From NCBI GenBank assembly GCA_964354225.1, contig CAYGZC010000142.1, forward strand, positions 1 through 14,654: 14,654 nucleotides of DNA. The letters are read 5' to 3'. Below, piece after piece: positions 7,370 to 14,078 of the stretch. A program made the position numbers and the translations under genes. This stretch comes from CAYGZC01 sp964354225. GTDB lineage: Bacteria > Bacteroidota > Ignavibacteria > UBA10030 > SZUA-254. The notes under the pieces were generated by a model that saw nothing but the letters and a program-made list of their open reading frames with translations, had not been told where the DNA came from and ran no database searches. Positions within the stretch are counted from its first letter, which is position 1. Every line of letters begins with the position of its first letter.

Positions 7370-7966
7370 TCACCCTTTGGTATATTCTTTCTTGAAGATT
7401 ACTCTGAACGATTTGGGTATCTTTGGAACGAGTATCCATTTATTCCGGTTGATTGCCATTTTACAATAACCATGCTCTATGATTTTGATTCTATAGATTA
7501 TCTCTTTCTTGGCATCATCCCGAAGTAGTGTGATCTGATAGTCAGGAATCTTACAACCACCGGCGTATGCGTCTTGACCCAAGAGAGTATACCTCTGGAA
7601 ATTGATCGCAGGTTGGCTACACGTATCCGTACCCATAAATGGCAAGGTTGAATAAAAAACTTGTCTAACTAACACGGCATACTCCGAGTCGGAGAGCCCT
7701 GGATGGTTCTGCCTTACGTAATAGAGCACAGTATCATAATTAGCACTCCAATAGTCATCAAGTGGTTTCTGGAATCGAGCATAAATCAGACTGTCGTATG
7801 TCGCCTGAGTGTTGACGATGGTCTGTAGTTTGTCGCCGATGGAAACTTTATCCATGCACGTTTGTAAAATCTCGGTGTAAGAAAGTGAAATAGGTTCAGT
7901 TGGACCATTTCGCATGCATCCGGATAATGTTGCCAAGATCAATATGTATAGAATATGAACTTTCAT
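7370..7966 (-). CDS. Predicted lipoprotein of unknown function
   Basis: This 198-aa protein is not recognised. A short hydrophobic leader ends in LSGC (Cys17), a good lipobox, so the mature protein is probably anchored to a membrane by its N-terminal lipid. Four further cysteines (37, 116, 138, 168) could form two disulfides in the periplasm. The middle is rich in tyrosine and aspartate, and the C-terminal third is beta-like and basic. No repeat or catalytic motif is visible. The start at 7966 has GGAG ten bases upstream, a slightly long spacing, and an in-frame TGA lies between. It stands alone, converging with pabA on one side and separated by about 350 bp from the thioredoxin gene on the other. 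Confidence 0.72.
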   Translation of the reverse strand: MKVHILYILILATLSGCMRNGPTEPISLSYTEILQTCMDKVSIGDKLQTIVNTQATYDSLIYARFQKPLDDYWSANYDTVLYYVRQNHPGLSDSEYAVLVRQVFYSTLPFMGTDTCSQPAINFQRYTLLGQDAYAGGCKIPDYQITLLRDDAKKEIIYRIKIIEHGYCKMAINRNKWILVPKIPKSFRVIFKKEYTKG

Positions 7967-8024
7967 AGCTTCAAGACTCCATCTATGCTATGTCTGCGGA
8001 ACATCTGTAAAAAGGCAATATTGT

Positions 8025-8050
8025 CCCCTCCCGAAAACTTTAGGGATGGG
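8025..8050 (-). other. GC-rich imperfect hairpin upstream of the lipoprotein gene
   Basis: CCCCTCCC (8025-8032) and GGGATGGG (8043-8050) pair over eight positions with one mismatch around a 10-nt loop, in otherwise AT-rich surroundings. It lies 59 bp before the lipoprotein start. It has no adjoining T-run on either strand, so it is not a clear terminator. It could be a leader structure of the lipoprotein mRNA. Confidence 0.3.
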
Positions 8051-8273
8051 ATAAACTGTTTTTATATTTTGCTTATTTAAACAATTTCTGTGATTCATCT
8101 GTTATTTTATGCTCATCTTTGCTTTTTAGGAAACCGATTAAATTCCATCCATTTTATCTAATCATAACCACTTGGTATGCCCATATATACTTTATCCCCA
8201 AATATCCACTGTATCGTTTCGCATAGTATAATAAAAATCTTAGAAGATGTCAAGCACAGCCGCTATGCCAGAG

Positions 8274-8310
8274 AAGTGGAGACCATTTTCAAAATGGACT
8301 CCACTTTTTT
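8274..8310. terminator. Strong hairpin, probable intrinsic terminator
   Basis: AAGTGGAG (8274-8281) pairs with CTCCACTT (8299-8306). After one A-A mismatch, CCATTTT pairs with AAAATGG around a very short loop, giving a stem of about 13-15 pairs. The plus strand has a T-run right after it (8305-8310), a classic intrinsic terminator in that direction. On the minus strand, where the upstream thioredoxin gene ends at 8316, the hairpin is preceded by an A-run and followed only by TTCTCT, so termination there would be weaker. The likely job is to end the 14654-8316 transcript, with bidirectional activity possible. Confidence 0.6.
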
Positions 8311-8315
8311 GTGTT

Positions 8316-9260
8316 TCATTTTGCTACCCACTTTTTTAGAAACCCGAATACTTTTTCACGGCTATGCCCTTTTCCCGATTCAAGTTCGCCTGTATCCTGC
8401 GAGTGAATTAGCTTTCCATCTTTTTCCAGCACGAACATGTGTGGATAACCTTTGATCTCTGGATACTGAGAGAGGACTTTCTCGTTCTCATTTTCTTTGC
8501 TGAAGTTAACTTTAACCACGACGTAATTTTTATGCATGAACTCGTTAAGGTCTTTGTTCTTCATAAACAGTGTATCGAGTCGTTTGCACCAGATGCACCA
8601 ATTGCCTCCAACATCGAGTATAATTCTTCGGTTGCTTTTAGATGCTTCGGTGACAGCATCGTCAATATCTTTTTGCGCATCACGCTTTGGATCGAATTTC
8701 TCAACTGGCTCGTATATACTTTCCACATTGTTCTCCGTTCGCTCGCAGCGTGTTCGGATTGCAACACCGCCGAGGTACATAGTGAAAGTTTCGGATTTTC
8801 CGGGCGGTGCAATTTCGAAGTTTATTTTTACCTCTCCATTCTCAACTTTAGTGTAAGTGAGGCGAAACCGCGGTTCCAAAGGTTTAATATCGCCGGTAAA
8901 AATAAGTGAACTTGAATCTTCTGAAAATTGAACAATGTAATTGATAACATGCCCTTCATTATCGAAGTAAGTCGCTCGAGTCTTATCATCCTCTTTATGC
9001 ACAATCATCAAATCGTCATGAGAGAAAGCAGGTCGATCTTTCGAGGCAGGGTATTCCGTATGATTTTTTCTAATAATAATGTTCTCGTTAAGATCTGGCC
9101 AAAATGAGAAAGAACCTGTTCCCTGACCCGGATCACCGCTGCCTTCTCCTTTCCACTCACCGATTAAGAATTGCCAGCCGTCCCAACTCGGTGCTTTACC
9201 TGATGGCTGGGAGATTAAAAATGTAGGTAGAAGTATTAGAAGAAAAAAAATTTTATGCAT
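8316..9260 (-). CDS. Exported beta-barrel (DUF1579-like) plus thioredoxin fusion protein
   Basis: The 314-aa protein has a signal peptide (about 1-18). The N-terminal domain, about residues 25-180, is beta-rich and opens with FLIGEWKGEGSG, a pattern typical of DUF1579/lipocalin-like barrels. The C-terminal domain, about 195-314, is a thioredoxin fold of the Thioredoxin_7 kind. It has WCIWCKRLD with Cys222 and Cys225 and a probable cis-proline in GYPHMF (Pro273). It is expected to work in the periplasm in thiol redox chemistry, perhaps on a ligand or substrate held by the barrel; that is inference. ATG 9260 is preferred to ATG 9275 because GGAG lies 9 nt upstream and the signal peptide then begins normally. 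It follows a small membrane protein by 23 bp and precedes a strong hairpin. Confidence 0.8.
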   Translation of the reverse strand: MHKIFFLLILLPTFLISQPSGKAPSWDGWQFLIGEWKGEGSGDPGQGTGSFSFWPDLNENIIIRKNHTEYPASKDRPAFSHDDLMIVHKEDDKTRATYFDNEGHVINYIVQFSEDSSSLIFTGDIKPLEPRFRLTYTKVENGEVKINFEIAPPGKSETFTMYLGGVAIRTRCERTENNVESIYEPVEKFDPKRDAQKDIDDAVTEASKSNRRIILDVGGNWCIWCKRLDTLFMKNKDLNEFMHKNYVVVKVNFSKENENEKVLSQYPEIKGYPHMFVLEKDGKLIHSQDTGELESGKGHSREKVFGFLKKWVAK

Positions 9261-9269
9261 AATGTGATT

Positions 9270-9273
9270 CTCC
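9270..9273 (-). promoter_or_regulatory. Ribosome binding site deciding the thioredoxin-fusion start
   Basis: GGAG on the minus strand, 9 nt before ATG 9260, lies inside the alternative longer reading (ATG 9275). The longer start has no purine-rich site before it, so the shorter start is chosen. Confidence 0.5.
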
Positions 9274-9283
9274 ATTCAAATTA

Positions 9284-9514
9284 TTATTTTGAAACTAATC
9301 GTGAGGTGAATAAACCAATCATTGAATATACGATCCAGATTAAAAAGAGGTCGAACACAAAGTTCATTAGTGTATCGCTTACCGAGTGCGATCTGCTGTC
9401 GATTTCGATGAAATCATAAATGGCATAACCGATAGCGATAATAAAAATGAGCCAACCAATAAACGAAGCGGTGAAGAAGAAGATGCTTTTACGAATAAAC
9501 CAATGAAAACTCAT
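9284..9514 (-). CDS. Small two-helix membrane protein, function unknown
   Basis: The 76-aa protein has two hydrophobic helices, about residues 10-33 and 49-69. They are separated by an acidic and polar loop (about 34-46, FIEIDSRSHS). The ends are short and basic, so both probably face the cytoplasm. No family is recognised. It lies 36 bp after the YoaP-like gene and 23 bp before the exported thioredoxin fusion, all on the same strand, so co-transcription is likely. No good Shine-Dalgarno site lies near its ATG. Its reality is supported by the fit in the operon and a coherent membrane pattern, not by homology. Confidence 0.6.
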   Translation of the reverse strand: MSFHWFIRKSIFFFTASFIGWLIFIIAIGYAIYDFIEIDSRSHSVSDTLMNFVFDLFLIWIVYSMIGLFTSRLVSK

Positions 9515-9550
9515 GGAAAAATATAAATCTTCCCTTGGACAATGTCAAGC

Positions 9551-10335
9551 TTATTGTAACTTCTTCACACGCTTTGCAATAAGCTTCTTTATTTTCTCGT
9601 AAGAGGGTGGAGGTCCGTTTTTAACTTCTTTATCGTTGATGTATATTCCATCCGCAATTCCCCATCGTAAAAAGACCTCGTGGTCGGATGTATCGATCTC
9701 ATGAAAAACTACTTTCTCTTTGAACTCGGCTGCAGCTTTCTTTGATCGCTCGAAAACTATATTCATTGCAGGGCACCAGCCGTTGCAAAATCCTGTAACC
9801 GTAACTTTGTTCGGTTCGAAAGCTGGAGTTTGTTTTTTCCGTATCCATTTTGGTGGAACTGCATCACCCGTAAATGGCCTCCATACCAAGCGCATAATCC
9901 CCTGCTTGCCAACTACTTTATATCCTTGTTTCTTAAACCACGAAACTCTCATCCAGAACGGTAACAGCACGCCCCAAGCTGCGATACCTTTCGCTCCTAG
10001 AATTTTTACATCATCTTCGGCAGCTTGTAGCAGCGCTTTGCCCATTCCATGCTTTTGAAAATTACCTCTACCTTTTTTATGTCCATGGACCCAGATGCAA
10101 GGAATGAAATACAGGTTTTTACCTTCAACAAATGAGTGCTCGATAGGAAGATATTGGATCATCCCGCCAACATTTCCATTGTCATCCAGTGCAAGCTTGA
10201 CTCGGAACCTTTGTCTTTCATCTTGTTGTACCAGACTTTTTTGTGGTTTCCCGCTTCCTTCATCTCCTCCGACCAATCTTCAAGGCAAACGAAGTAAAGG
10301 GGAAGATGCTTTTCATTTAAGTCGATGATATTCAT
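9551..10335 (-). pseudogene. YoaP-like GNAT acetyltransferase with thioredoxin-fold C-terminus, broken by a frameshift
   Basis: The real start is ATG 10335 (MNIIDLNEKHLPLYFVCLED). That frame runs 43 codons to KDKG near 10207 and soon meets a stop. The next frame carries on at once with FRVKLALDDNGNVGGMIQYLP and stays open to 9551. Joined, it gives about 261 aa. The GNAT part holds HGMGKALLQAAEDD, the acetyl-CoA binding loop, at about 120-130. The C-terminal part is a thioredoxin-like YoaP domain (PF14268) with GFCNGWCPAMN, a C-x3-C pair. One missing base inside GG(N)TTCC at 10204-10209 explains the break. It could be a true mutation or a sequence error. Without the join, the downstream part would start with a nonsense N-terminus. 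The substrate of this family is unknown. Confidence 0.82.
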
Positions 10336-10355
10336 AAATTCATCTTACTATGCTG

Positions 10356-11888
10356 TTATAGATTTTTCTTTAGTAGCACATACTCTTTTTCTTTTTCTTC
10401 AATAAGCGGATATAAATTCTCTGATTTAAAAGATTTCATTGTCTGATAATTTGCATCAAACCAGTTTTTTTGATCTTCAGACTCGAAAAGCTGTGTGCTC
10501 GTTCCTTCACTTTTATTTTCATCAAGAGAAAACTTGTATTGGATAATATATTCCGGCCGTAAACCTTCGATTGCTTTGCGATACCATCCAGCATCGGTTT
10601 TTCGATATTCAGCTATTTGTGGTGTTACAATTCCAATCTCATCCATGATATTTATTTTGGTTCCAGCATAATATCCAATATATCCAATTGGTTCCAGCAA
10701 CACCGATGAACCGGGCTGAATATTTTGCTTAAGCCACAGACCGATTTCTTTTCGTAAAACATCTTCCAATCCTTGGAGCTGTTTGTATTTATCAAGCCGG
10801 TGATAGGTGATGAAAAGGTTTGAAACAACCAACAGAAGTGCAATTAAAGAAACTGCCATTTGCAGATACTTACTTTTGAATTTGGCTTGCACTGTTTTAG
10901 TTAACCAATCAAAACCAAATGCAACAATGAGTATCGAGATGAAAATCGGTGGTATGAGGTACCAACGGAATATGAGAATTCCAGAAACAGAAAATATCAA
11001 GCAGTAGACGATGAAAAAGAAGATAAGTGGAATAAATATTTTATGTTTTTTGCTTATTTGAACAATCCCGGCGCATAAGAAAAGAAACAACGTGCTGTTA
11101 AGCAAAATTTTAAGATTATTTTTATCATTGAATGGTGTAAACATTCCAATGAATGATGACGCAGACAATGCAATTTCTTGGTGATAAACCGTGGATTTTG
11201 CCAGCAGACTCTGTGGAAGAAGATTACCAAAATAGTATAACGAAAAAATGAACCATGGTAAAGCAAGGAACAAGATGAGTATAAATTCTTTAAGCGCCCA
11301 TTTTTTCTCTATTATAATAGCATTAGCCAGCATACAGCCCATGAATATAGCAGCGTCTATCCGGGTAAGTAGAGCGATAGCGAGACCGAAACCGAAGAAC
11401 GAATTTTTCCAAATCAAGCCAAAGATTCCAAACGCCATCCCTAATAAAAGGAGGGAGGTCTCCATTCCGGATGTGCAAATCATGATAATGTCGGGATTAG
11501 TACAGAATAGCAAAGCAAAAAATATTGCAATGCTTCTATTTGAAATTTTTATGAGTGTAAAATACAGAATTGCAATTGTACTGCAATCGAATACGATGCC
11601 GAGCACTTTGCTGGAAGCGATAATGTCGAAATTGGTTACAGATTTTAACGCTGCTAAAATGATTGTCCACAGTGGTGTTGTGGAACCGAGGACATGCTCA
11701 CCAAGGTTATAAACGAACCCATTACCTTGAGCGAGGTTTTCAGCATATTTGAATGTTATAAGAGCATCTTCGAGTGTCGTGTTTGTCGTTAACCAGAATG
11801 CAATGCGAACGGATATAGTTAAAATAAGAAGAAGAGAAAGAATTACGAGATTTGTGCGGCGTTGTGTATTGGATGAAAGCAAAGACAT
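10356..11888 (-). CDS. GT-C type membrane glycosyltransferase
   Basis: The 510-aa polytopic protein has about ten or eleven membrane helices over residues 14-370, followed by a soluble C-terminal domain of about 130 residues. After TM1 comes LEDALITFKYAENLA, with the acidic pair Glu40-Asp41, and then GNGFVYN and GSTTPLW. This resembles the first periplasmic loop of the GT-C superfamily (ArnT/GT39/GT87-like, mycobacterial AftB-like), where the acidic residue is catalytic and the donor is a polyprenyl-phosphate sugar. The sugar and acceptor are unknown, but envelope glycan or lipid modification at the periplasmic face is likely. The start lies 7 bp after the obg stop, without a clear ribosome binding site, and the next gene follows after 20 bp. 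Confidence 0.78.
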   Translation of the reverse strand: MSLLSSNTQRRTNLVILSLLLILTISVRIAFWLTTNTTLEDALITFKYAENLAQGNGFVYNLGEHVLGSTTPLWTIILAALKSVTNFDIIASSKVLGIVFDCSTIAILYFTLIKISNRSIAIFFALLFCTNPDIIMICTSGMETSLLLLGMAFGIFGLIWKNSFFGFGLAIALLTRIDAAIFMGCMLANAIIIEKKWALKEFILILFLALPWFIFSLYYFGNLLPQSLLAKSTVYHQEIALSASSFIGMFTPFNDKNNLKILLNSTLFLFLCAGIVQISKKHKIFIPLIFFFIVYCLIFSVSGILIFRWYLIPPIFISILIVAFGFDWLTKTVQAKFKSKYLQMAVSLIALLLVVSNLFITYHRLDKYKQLQGLEDVLRKEIGLWLKQNIQPGSSVLLEPIGYIGYYAGTKINIMDEIGIVTPQIAEYRKTDAGWYRKAIEGLRPEYIIQYKFSLDENKSEGTSTQLFESEDQKNWFDANYQTMKSFKSENLYPLIEEKEKEYVLLKKNL

Positions 11889-11895
11889 TGTAGAA

Positions 11896-12882
11896 TTATT
11901 TTTGCTTCAATTTTTTCCACATCTCATCGATTAACTCCTTCAAATGCTCTCCCGATACAGCCGAGATATGTAGCAACGTAATTTTTTTTGGGAATTTAAT
12001 TTTCTTGATAGATTTTCTTAATGTATCATCTGCTAAATCCATCTTGGTAATTGCGATTATTTGTGGTTTCTTCAACATCGTCTCGTTGAACGATTTCAGC
12101 TCGTTCACGAGTGTTTTGTATTGTGTCTCCGGGTCTTCGGTTATGCATTCAATCATAAATACGATTACGCGAGTTCTCTCGATGTGGCGGAGGAACTCTA
12201 TGCCAAGTCCTTTCCCTGTATGCGCACCTTCGATGAGTCCAGGCATATCTGCAACGACGAAACTTTTGTCTTCGCTGTATCGCACTATTCCAAGGTTAGG
12301 AATGATTGTTGTGAATGGATAATCTGCAATCTTTGGCTTTGCGGCAGAAATGCGTGAGATGAGAGTCGACTTGCCTGCATTTGGAAATCCAACAAGTCCA
12401 ATATCTGCAAGAAGTTTTAGTTCAAGTTGAATTGTGCGTTCTTCGCCTGTGGTACCTTTTGTTGCTCGGCGCGGCGCTTGGTCGGTCGATGTGGCAAATT
12501 CAGCGTTCCCCTTACCGCCCCGTCCACCTTTAACGATAATTATTTCGTCACCATCATTTACGAGGTCCGCAATCAGTTCATCTGTGTCAGCGTTTTTGAT
12601 AACTGTCCCGGCTGGTATGCGAAGGATTGTATCTTTCCCGGTTTTGCCTGTTTTATTGGCTCCCATACCATGTTCGCCGCTCTGAGCATAGTATTTGTGT
12701 TTATAGCGGAAGTCCATGAGTGTTGTTAACTGCTGGTCTGCTCGCAGGATGATACTGCCACCATTTCCTCCGTTTCCGCCGTCAGGTCCTCCTTTTGGTA
12801 TATACTTCTCGCGTCGGAAACTGATAATACCGTTTCCACCGTACCCTGCTTTAACATAAATTGTTGCTTGATCGATGAACAT
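11896..12882 (-). CDS. obg: Obg/CgtA family ribosome-associated GTPase
   Basis: The 328-aa essential-type GTPase acts in late assembly of the large ribosomal subunit and in growth control. The N-terminal Obg fold (1-158) is glycine-rich, with GGPDGGNGGNGG and GKGGRGGKG-like stretches. The GTPase domain follows: G1 GFPNAGKST (165-173), the switch region around YPFTTIIPNLG with the G2 threonine, G3 DMPG (212-215), G4 TKMD (279-282) and G5 SAVS (307-310). There is no long C-terminal OCT extension, so it is the short form. The start at 12882 has no clear Shine-Dalgarno site, and a small tandem repeat lies just upstream. The glycosyltransferase gene follows after 7 bp. Confidence 0.97.
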   Translation of the reverse strand: MFIDQATIYVKAGYGGNGIISFRREKYIPKGGPDGGNGGNGGSIILRADQQLTTLMDFRYKHKYYAQSGEHGMGANKTGKTGKDTILRIPAGTVIKNADTDELIADLVNDGDEIIIVKGGRGGKGNAEFATSTDQAPRRATKGTTGEERTIQLELKLLADIGLVGFPNAGKSTLISRISAAKPKIADYPFTTIIPNLGIVRYSEDKSFVVADMPGLIEGAHTGKGLGIEFLRHIERTRVIVFMIECITEDPETQYKTLVNELKSFNETMLKKPQIIAITKMDLADDTLRKSIKKIKFPKKITLLHISAVSGEHLKELIDEMWKKLKQK

Positions 12883-12892
12883 AGTGAGTATC

Positions 12893-12916
12893 TAAGTAGT
12901 TAAGTAGTTTAGTGGT
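12893..12916. repeat. Three-copy 8-bp tandem repeat before obg
   Basis: On the plus strand TAAGTAGT (12893-12900) is repeated exactly (12901-12908) and then once with changes, TTAGTGGT (12909-12916). It starts 10 bp upstream of the obg ATG and fills part of the 83-bp gap to the previous gene. It would lie in the obg leader or between co-transcribed genes. Its role is unknown, and slippage could change its copy number. Confidence 0.6.
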
Positions 12917-12965
12917 TGAGCAATTTTTTATTAAGTTTATTTCAGATACTCCATTACCCATCTGC

Positions 12966-14078
12966 TCATTTACTCTTCGGATGATACTGCTCAAATATCA
13001 CTTCGATGAATCTCGTTGCTTCTGATGAATATGGATCAACATCATGCTTAATAAAAATCTCATCTATAAATTTTGATGCTTGCTTCCAAGTTGTTATGCC
13101 GCTCAGCGATTTAAGTTCAGATGAATATGCTTGTTCATCGTGACGGAATATTTTCCTGATGAACTTGCGTTTGTCAATTTCACTAATTGCTGTCCCGAAA
13201 TCAAGCTTAGAAATTGGCTGTTCGTGTTCACTCTTTGATTCATGATAACCATCCGCATGTCTCTCGATTAGGTCTTTGTGTTCGACTTCGAGTTTTTCAA
13301 CTGTGAACGCTCCGAGTGTTCGTCGGACGTCTTCAAGAAGCTCCCCTAATTCACGCTGTGTTAAACCAGCTTTTCCTTGAGCAATCTCACCTTCAAGTCG
13401 AGGTAGGACCATCGCAAGTCCTTTATCCTCAAAAAATCTTATCAGAGCTTTAATGAGTATAGAATTATTGCCGGTTTTATTCTGAAAATCTAAAAAGTCG
13501 TAGATAGGCGACATCACTCTTGCAAGCTCATTGCCAGATTTTCTTTTAATATATTCTCCGTCAACTTTCCAGACCAATGATTTGAACTCTTCCTTCGATA
13601 TGGAAGCGGTTTGTTTTTCTTTCAGGTAATGTGTGATAATATCTCGCAGATATTCGTATGGTCCGAAATAACGCAGTAGAGAAATCAGTGCCTGCCGGGA
13701 GATATTCTGATCTTTTTCAAACAAAATGCTGGTTAGTGTCCATTGCGGGCGGATAAGATAATTGATCATCATGTGGACTGCATCGACGAGCCGTCGTTCA
13801 AATTCTTTCCGGCTAAGCGTGTAGTTTAAAACGAGAATTGAGTTAATCTGTTGTTGCAGGCTTTGTACCTCGTGATGAGCGAAATTGAATCGGCTGGATT
13901 TTCGATAACGCTGAAGCTCACTTAAGAGCATTGCCTCAATATCCGCTCGGAAAAATATCTTGATCGGATGAGGAATATCTGCCGCTAAAATATCCTTGAT
14001 GGCGACAACATCACTCGGGCTTTGCCCAATGCGCTGGGTGATCGCCTTTATAATTGTCTCGGTTTCTTGTTCAAACAT
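12966..14078 (-). CDS. Uncharacterised helical protein with a C-terminal repeat
   Basis: The 370-aa protein is not recognised. It has no signal peptide or membrane segment, is rich in charged residues, and looks mostly helical, so it is probably cytoplasmic. The C-terminus contains an internal repeat. KFIRKIFRHDEQAYSSE (305-321) is matched by KFIDEIFIKHDVDPYSSE (336-353), and a third partial unit, RFIEVIFEQY (356-365), closes the protein. A polar linker (about 262-292, many Glu, His and Ser) separates this from the long helical first part. The ATG directly follows the TAA of the TPR gene, with no base between, so the two are probably translated together. obg follows after 83 bp. A protein-interaction role would fit, but it is not shown. 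Confidence 0.75.
   Translation of the reverse strand: MFEQETETIIKAITQRIGQSPSDVVAIKDILAADIPHPIKIFFRADIEAMLLSELQRYRKSSRFNFAHHEVQSLQQQINSILVLNYTLSRKEFERRLVDAVHMMINYLIRPQWTLTSILFEKDQNISRQALISLLRYFGPYEYLRDIITHYLKEKQTASISKEEFKSLVWKVDGEYIKRKSGNELARVMSPIYDFLDFQNKTGNNSILIKALIRFFEDKGLAMVLPRLEGEIAQGKAGLTQRELGELLEDVRRTLGAFTVEKLEVEHKDLIERHADGYHESKSEHEQPISKLDFGTAISEIDKRKFIRKIFRHDEQAYSSELKSLSGITTWKQASKFIDEIFIKHDVDPYSSEATRFIEVIFEQYHPKSK

Larger units (their letters stand above)
7967..8315. other. Gene-free region of about 350 bp
   Basis: No convincing gene lies here. The longest reading frame, on the plus strand from 8177, runs into the antisense of the thioredoxin gene, has no ribosome binding site and shows no family resemblance. 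The region holds a GC-rich imperfect hairpin (8025-8050), an AT-rich middle with no element I can name, and a strong hairpin (8274-8306) next to the end of the thioredoxin gene. It must also contain the promoter of the lipoprotein gene, but no confident -35/-10 pair was found. Confidence 0.6.

Noticed and set aside
8177..8455. Plus-strand reading frame of 92 codons in and beyond the gene-free region
   Set aside because: More than half of it is antisense to the thioredoxin-fusion gene. It has no ribosome binding site, it crosses the strong hairpin with its T-run, and its product resembles no family.
8439..8909. Plus-strand reading frame of 156 codons inside the thioredoxin-fusion gene
   Set aside because: It is a shadow of the opposite strand, where signal peptide, CxxC and cis-proline are all in one coherent frame.
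11248..11712. Plus-strand reading frame of 154 codons antisense to the glycosyltransferase gene
   Set aside because: It lies wholly opposite a well-supported membrane protein gene. Its composition is that expected from reversed hydrophobic codons, with no motif or ribosome binding site.
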